Source of the DNA: Dimorphilus gyrociliatus
Taxonomy: Eukaryota > Annelida > Polychaeta > Dinophilidae
Assembly (NCBI GenBank): GCA_904063045.1
Contig: CAJFCJ010000007.1
Location: 4,037,404-4,101,403 of the forward strand
Direction of reading: 5' to 3'
Length of the DNA stretch: 64,000 nucleotides
Position numbers and translations under genes: made by a program. A model generated the notes under the pieces. The model had not been told where the DNA came from. It worked only from the letters and a program-made list of their open reading frames with translations, and did no database searches. Positions 58,397 to 64,000 of the stretch are shown piece by piece; position 1 is the stretch's first letter, and every line of letters begins with the position of its first letter.

Positions 58397-58476
58397 TAAT
58401 ATATATATATATATATATATATAAATATATATATATATAAATATATATATATATAAATTTACATATATATATATGC
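58397..58476. repeat. (TA)n microsatellite with ATAA interruptions
   Basis: Near-continuous TA units with a few A insertions, lying in the convergent 3' region of the protease (+) and the glutamate receptor (-). It could cause sequencing or assembly length errors. Confidence 0.9.
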
Positions 58477-58514
58477 TATAATTAATACATTTTATCCTAA
58501 AACAACAAGCGACT

Positions 58515-60081
58515 TTAAAAGTAATATTTTTTAATAAGTTCAAGTGTCAGACATATACTTGAAAGAAGGATTCCTCCATATAAGAGGTAGAGAATAGATG
58601 AAAAATTCGACAGCTTCACTGAAGAGCTCATAAATGTTGTTTTGAATGTTGGGCATTGTTCTTTTTTTATATATTTCCTTTGTAGCCGTGCTATAATCCC
58701 GCTTTCAACAATTTTATCAATGCCTTTATCCAAAAGAGCTTTATAAGGAGATTGTTTACGTATCATTAGAGCAAAAGGTACTGGCATAAACCCCTCTCTA
58801 CCATGTTGCAAATTACAGAATTTCCTTCGTGCAGCATGCCGTGAACCTTCTTCCAAGATCATTACATTTGTTTCACCACCACTGCTTATTCTTTCCAGAC
58901 CCTCGTTGAATGTATTATAAAAAGCGTCTTCCCCTAACTTATTAACTTTAGCTCGAAGTTTCGCTAACGATGATAAATTAGATGACATAATAAGATTATA
59001 TACTGAAGTTGATTTTCGAAGAAGAGGATAATATGTATCGCTATTAGCCAGTTCATCGATGTTATTAATAGGAACTATGGACTTTTTTATAGTTAAAAAT
59101 GCAATTAAATTAGCCGAGTAGAGCGTATAGATGATTATTACGAATATCCACCAAAGAGATAGGAATATTTTTCCAGCATTATTTGTGTCCAGTTCATTTC
59201 CTTTTCATTTTAATTATATACATATAAATATATATGCAGCATATACAGTATATTAAGGAATAATATATCTGGGAGAGGGAGAAAAACTACGTTCAACAAA
59301 CCTTGATTAAAATATGATCCGAAAATATACCAAATTGATTTGTCAGGATCATGAAATCTTATTAAGCAGAAGACAATCGCCATTAGAATTAAACTTGATA
59401 ACAGACAAAGCCAGACTTCAGTTTTGAAAGGTCTGTGATAGATAGGATCATATATTTATTAAAACTGATATGGTTAAAAGTTTCATTTTCGAAAATTACT
59501 TGAGAAATAAAAATTCATAAGATGGACTCAAGACAGATGAGAAAATAACATGAGGCTCATACATAAATGGCGAAGTGAAGTCTACTGCTTGTCGTCTTTC
59601 TGATGTAACAGTTATTTTACTTGCAGCAAGATCACATTGCTATCAATTAAAAATAATAGCAAATTTATAAAATGTCAAGTGAGTTGAATAATGACAGAAA
59701 TATAAAATTGATTGCGAAAATTTGACTTACATTTTCCAAAAGCATCTTAACAAATCCTGTCCAACTACCATTTTCACGTCCTCCCCAAAATCCATCAACT
59801 GAATCAATTATTGAATATCTGAAATATTTAACGTGTATTTTTTTATCTATAGGAATACTTTGATTATTTAAAAAGAAACCTAAAATTTAACATTTCAGAT
59901 AAAATGTCAAGCAGTTCGATAACCAATCCACTCCATGTTACTCTTCCATTTTCATCAACTGATTTTTCCGTAAAATCGGTAAGCTAAAAATTACCAAATC
60001 TTGAGAACAAATACTGTAATTGCAAATTGAAAAATAGAAACTAACGTGTATCGATGCTATAATAAGATGAGAGTTATTCAT
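58515..60081 (-). CDS. Ionotropic glutamate receptor-like channel without an amino-terminal domain
   Basis: Several exons, about 440 aa. It starts straight in the ligand-binding S1 lobe (MNNSHLIIASIHLTDFTEKS) and lacks a signal peptide and ATD. S1 has ERRQAVDFTSPFMYEP; the arginine that holds the alpha-carboxylate is present. M1 (VWLCLLSSLILMAIVFCLIR), pore loop (SIWYIFGSYFNQG), M3 (LWWIFVIIIYTLYSANLIAF, corresponding to SYTANLAAF), S2 (LEEGSRHAARRKF) and M4 (LYLLYGGILLSSICLTLELI) follow. The position of the Q/R/N site is Asn, as in NMDA-type subunits. Delta/kainate-like, IR-type and a degenerate copy are all possible; the LYSAN in place of the strict SYTAN argues for a divergent member. The start may be further upstream if exons were missed. 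Confidence 0.75.
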
Positions 60082-60316
60082 TTTCAGCTTGAGAAGTTAA
60101 AGGAATCTTTAAGATAAATATTATATATCTAGTTTAAACCATTTGCAATCATTACACAGTGAGGATAGAGAGCGATGAATAAATATTCCGGCATTATATA
60201 TAAAGAAGTAAATTATTCATATCGGGGAATGTGAAAATGTTTATTGAATTGATTTAACTAATGCAATTTGCGACTTATTATGTTTTGTTAAAGCGCTTGG
60301 AAAATTATGAATTATG
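60082..60316. other. Intergenic between RAD54B and the glutamate receptor (both minus)
   Basis: 235 bp of AT-rich sequence holding the RAD54B 3' UTR and the receptor's upstream region. I see no signal-peptide exon for the receptor here. Confidence 0.45.
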
Positions 60317-63300
60317 CTATGCGTTAGCTTCGTTCCAAAATGCATAAGTGACTTCTTCCATTTGAGGAAACATTATGTCCTAATTGAAAAAAGAATATGA
60401 TTAGTAATTTTCTGTAGGCAGTATATTTGTTAATTTACCGCTTTCTTCAAGTTTGGAGAAGGACCGGTAACGTGTACCCATTCACGTAATTCAGCCATTC
60501 CAATACTTTTATTGTGAGCTGTCTTTTTCTATTATCAAAATAATAATGTAGGAATTAAGCTCCAATGTTTTTTAATATTTTTAAATAGATACCTTCATTG
60601 GGGGTTCACCCAAATCACAGGTACAGTTTAGCTGTTCATGTGTCAAACATAGTGTGTCGTAATTAAAAGAAAATAAGTCTTTCAGTTCCTCATTACTAAA
60701 ATGACATTTAGATTTTCTTTTAGCATCAACAACGGCTCCACTCAATATTTGTTTCGAAGCTTGTCTTTGAAACATCTTCTCTTCAATTGTTCCCTATTAA
60801 AAATGTTTTTAACACAAATGCAAACTTTTAAATATAGCATAAAAAAAGTATTGCATATTACTAACAGTTGTTAGAAATCTATAAATTTTAACTCTATTCT
60901 TTTGACCATCTCGCCAAATTCTTGCCATGGCTTGGGCATCGTGAGCTGGATTCCAGTCAACATCATATAAGATCAAACGAGAGGCTCCTACAAGATTAAA
61001 GCCAACACCACCAGCTTTGCAACTTAATAATAATATATCTAAAGTGAAATTAATAATAGAGAACAAACATTGATATGTAATGAAAAACTAACAATAGTTG
61101 CAGTATGAAGAATTGAAATCGTCAACAATTTTCTGTCGTTTATTAGTTCCTGTGGTGCCATCTAAACGGCAAAATTTGTAACTTTGCTCTTCGCACAATT
61201 TTTGGAGAACGTTCAAGGTCTAAAGTTTAAAGTAATAAACAAAAATATTATTTTATACCAAGAATATCCTATGGTCGTACAGCCTATATACAGTATTGTA
61301 TAAAGTTAAGATTAAAGACATACACGATTAAGGAAACGAAGTGTTTTATTAGAAAAAATGAACAGATAATATGATGAGCTCACAATAGAATTATTCAATG
61401 AAAAGAGATTCGAATCAAGAGCTGCAGGGTTACTTTTTTTTATTTGAATAATTTCCTAGAAATTTTTGTTGCTTTTGTTTTCAACCGTATCCTATTCAAG
61501 GACTTCTTACAAGCTCTGGTTTTTGTCGTTGATGATAGGGTTATATTCGACACTGGTTGCCAAACGCTTAAATTGCTCATAACATACAAACATAACAATA
61601 TTCCAAGAACCCAGTCTCATGAAAGCCGGTCCAAATCCTTTGTAAAATGAGGATACACCACCTTCTTTATATATTTTTACAGCGCAATTGATTGCTCCAC
61701 TATAAACATTTGGTGGTGAATTCATAAATCTGGTTTTAACTACATCAATAGGCGATGCAATACAAGTTGTTACGAAACCAGCTGAGAAAGCCGAAACAAA
61801 ATGGCAGGGCATGCTATCTTTCATAAGATTCGTCATTAAAATTTTTTCCTTTATTAAATCATAGCTAACCAATTCGGCGGCATTGGTTACTGAATTTCTT
61901 GTTACGTTTGGTATGATACCTTTCCACAACCCACGAACACCTTCTGTTGTTGCTATTTTGCGATACGCGGCAAAGGTTCCAGAATATATTTTTTTCTTTT
62001 GTGCTTGCATTCGAACTTTAACAACATCAGTGGGTTGGGCTACTGATACTGCTAAACCACCAGTAGTAATGCCAGCCAATATTCTTAAGCCAACGTTTTG
62101 ACTGCTGATATAATCCCCTTTTGTCAAAATATCGATGTAGAATGATTTTACAGAATCGTAAAGGCCTATACGGATGGAAGCAAAAGCCATTTGTCTATGT
62201 AGACCAGGAACTAAACCTTTATAAAGGGCCCTAACGCCTTCTTCTTTACTCATTGTTAGCATAGTTCCAAAAAGTCCTCTGTACTTCAATTGATTTTTTA
62301 ACAGTGTAGCGCCTTCTCCTTGAATCTTTAATAATAAATTGAAAAATTATTAGTCACAACGGATTTCTTAGTAATGCTACTGACTTACTTGTAATCTAAC
62401 TTTTGCAGTATCCAGAGGAATAGTAGTTGCTTCGGCAACACATGCTGCAGCACCTGCACAAAAGAATTTTGTTGGAATTGGAGTTGTGGTATCTACTTTT
62501 GGTCCCATTGTGCGACTATTTTAAGGGGATTAAAGATGGAAAAGAAAGTGTTGGCGAGAGATGTTCTCTTTGGAAGCTGCGGCTTATAAGCATCAGCTAC
62601 TCGTTTTTATAGTAAAAAACTATGATCTGACTGGTTAAAAGTCGTACGATAATCTATTTCAAGGCTGAACGAAGTCTGTTAAATGTACGATCTAATCTAG
62701 TACATTTTAATAGTTATAACTGATTACGCAGAAGTGCCAAATGACGAAATAAGCGTGGATGTTATACTCAAATGAATACGCTAATAGGTTTAATTTCAGT
62801 ATCGTTCAAGGAAAGATATATATATTTATATATTTAGATAAAAATAGATTACTCACCTTGGTAACATTTGGAAAAAAAAATTAAATACGACTCTTCTTAG
62901 TGTCTTAAAAATAGCGCTCGAACACTCGTGGGCGGCACGAGTTGATAACGTAATATTGCATATAGGCTTTACAAAATAAAGGAGTAAAATATCCCTTTGA
63001 ATTCCTTACAAAGCCATTAATTAATTTAGAGAGTAAACACGACAAATTCTAGCTGTATGAATTCTTAAAGAGGTATAAAATATAACAAATATGCTATGAC
63101 TAAAGCCTACAATAACTTAATTTACAAGGAGAGTTTACACTAACCTGAGTATAATTAGAGACGAGAACTATTTTTTCCTTGCCTTTGGATTCTTCATACA
63201 CGTTAGCTAATAATTGACTTAAAACTTTCAACTTTCCGCTATATTCTGGATTGGATTTTGACAGATCAATGTCCTTCGGGAAGGCGCTCTGTAAAACTTT

Positions 63301-63941
63301 CTGAGCATTGACAATCTATGAAAAGATTTAGATTAGATTTCTCGGAAATTAGTGAAATAAAATATTAACAAGACTTTTATCTCCTTCTTCGAGCTCATTT
63401 TCATCGTCTATAATATCGTCCCGATACAGTAAACTGGGGTGATTACACAATTTTTTCAGCGCGGAAATAAGCATAAGATGTTGGGCTGAATCAGAAGTAT
63501 GTATACATTCATTTACTACACCGGATGATAATAGTTTTTCATAAAGTTTCATTTGTAGTTCTACTGGTCTGCAAAATATAACGATCTCCACTTTTGGTGG
63601 GAGATATTGCCGGTTCACTTCTGAAGTACGTCTCAGAAGAAATAGTGACGTTATACGGCCCAACTCAATCGCTCTTTTCTCTCCCAGAGCTCTTTGCTCC
63701 TTATCAGCACTGGGCATTCTTGATTTAACGATCGGTTCTTCATACAATCTTCGAAATGATGCACTATTACCTAAAAAAACAATCTAGTCTATTATCAGTT
63801 GTAGATAAAGGTTCTAAGAGTTATATTACCCAATAATCCAGGGTTGCAAAAATCGGCTATTGAAAAAAGTTCCTGTAAGTCATTCTGAACTGGTGTTCCA
63901 GACAAAACAATTCTTCTTGTACATGGAATGCTGGATATACA
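60317..63941 (-). CDS. RAD54B: RAD54B, SNF2-family recombination translocase (5' part beyond window)
   Basis: The C-terminal half of the gene; the 5' part continues past 64000. Exons visible: 63941-63830 (motif [15 protein letters not shown]), 63770-63370 ([20 protein letters not shown] and FLLRRTSEV), about 63315-63145 ([25 protein letters not shown]), about 61218-61090 (TLNVLQKLC), 61043-60868 ([37 protein letters not shown]), and 60780-60317 ([37 protein letters not shown]). The last block, with the family's QLKxWxHxSG element, separates RAD54B from RAD54L. The enzyme remodels RAD51/DMC1 filaments and chromatin in homologous recombination. The 1.9-kb intron between VSNYTQ and TLNVLQ contains a complete mitochondrial carrier gene on the same strand. 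Confidence 0.92.
61507..62508 (-). CDS. UCP2: Mitochondrial uncoupling protein 2-like carrier, nested in a RAD54B intron
   Basis: Two exons (62508-62389, 62325-61507; 312 aa). Three SLC25 repeats carry the PxD/ExxKxR motif: [27 protein letters not shown] and [16 protein letters not shown]-specific signatures are present: [50 protein letters not shown] and [22 protein letters not shown]2/3-type proteins in the inner mitochondrial membrane export C4 metabolites or lower membrane potential. UCP2 and UCP3 cannot be separated here. The whole gene sits in one intron of RAD54B on the same strand, so its own promoter must lie within about 62509-63140. Confidence 0.92.
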
Positions 63942-64000
63942 CTGGAAATTTTTATATCAGGAAATTATATGATTGATCTTTTTGAAAAACTACGAACACT

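Overview
The window looks like nuclear DNA from a small-genome bilaterian animal. It is AT-rich and gene-dense, almost all introns are about 45-110 bp with GT..AG ends, and intergenic gaps are often only 100-800 bp. The gene content is metazoan: USP8, MAP3K4, inturned, PIG-U, an ankyrin/SOCS-box protein, an XK-related protein, an ionotropic glutamate receptor, UCP2, RAD54B, a 26/29-kDa-type lysosomal cysteine protease and a probable neuropeptide precursor. Together with the compact introns this fits a miniaturised lophotrochozoan, for example a compact-genome annelid. That taxon is an inference. I saw no transposon, no CRISPR array and no convincing tRNA or rRNA gene.

Layout, 0-16 kb: the last exon of a class III aminotransferase (+), a secreted LDL-A repeat protein (-), PIGU (+), a small one-TM protein followed after 5 nt by a UBX-less UBXN6-like protein (+), NUDT16 (-), KLHDC3 (-), UTP23 (+), PEPD (+), a PDZ-less inturned (+) and a DHRSX-type dehydrogenase (-). 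16-33 kb: USP8 (+) with a duplicated coiled-coil exon, an unidentified conserved-looking gene (-) and MAP3K4 (+). 33-45 kb: a 61-aa one-TM ORF directly followed by an ASB-type ankyrin protein (+), RPL23A (-), an orphan EGF/TSP1 receptor (+), RBM19/MRD1 with only four RRMs (+), and a peptide-hormone-like precursor (-) with a TATA+CRE promoter. 45-49 kb is a gene-poor, microsatellite-rich interval. 49-64 kb: a DXD glycosyltransferase (+), a stand-alone HDAC6-type UBP finger preceded by a tiny overlapping ORF (+), an XKR protein (-), a lysosomal cysteine protease with a CLEAR box (+), an ATD-less glutamate receptor (-), and RAD54B (-, running off the right edge) with a complete UCP2-like gene nested in one intron.

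The genes do not form one pathway. They are mostly conserved housekeeping genes packed closely. Two themes stand out. First, several conserved proteins appear in domain-reduced form: UBXN6 without UBX, inturned without PDZ, RBM19 without two of the six RRMs of the human protein, a UBP finger without a deacetylase, and a glutamate receptor without its amino-terminal domain. Second, at three loci a small ORF sits immediately upstream of a second ORF with a gap of 5 nt, a gap of 14 nt or an ATGA overlap. This suggests dicistronic transcripts or very tight promoter packing. Exon boundaries were derived by eye from splice-site consensus, reading-frame continuity and protein similarity. Individual boundaries may be off by a few bases.
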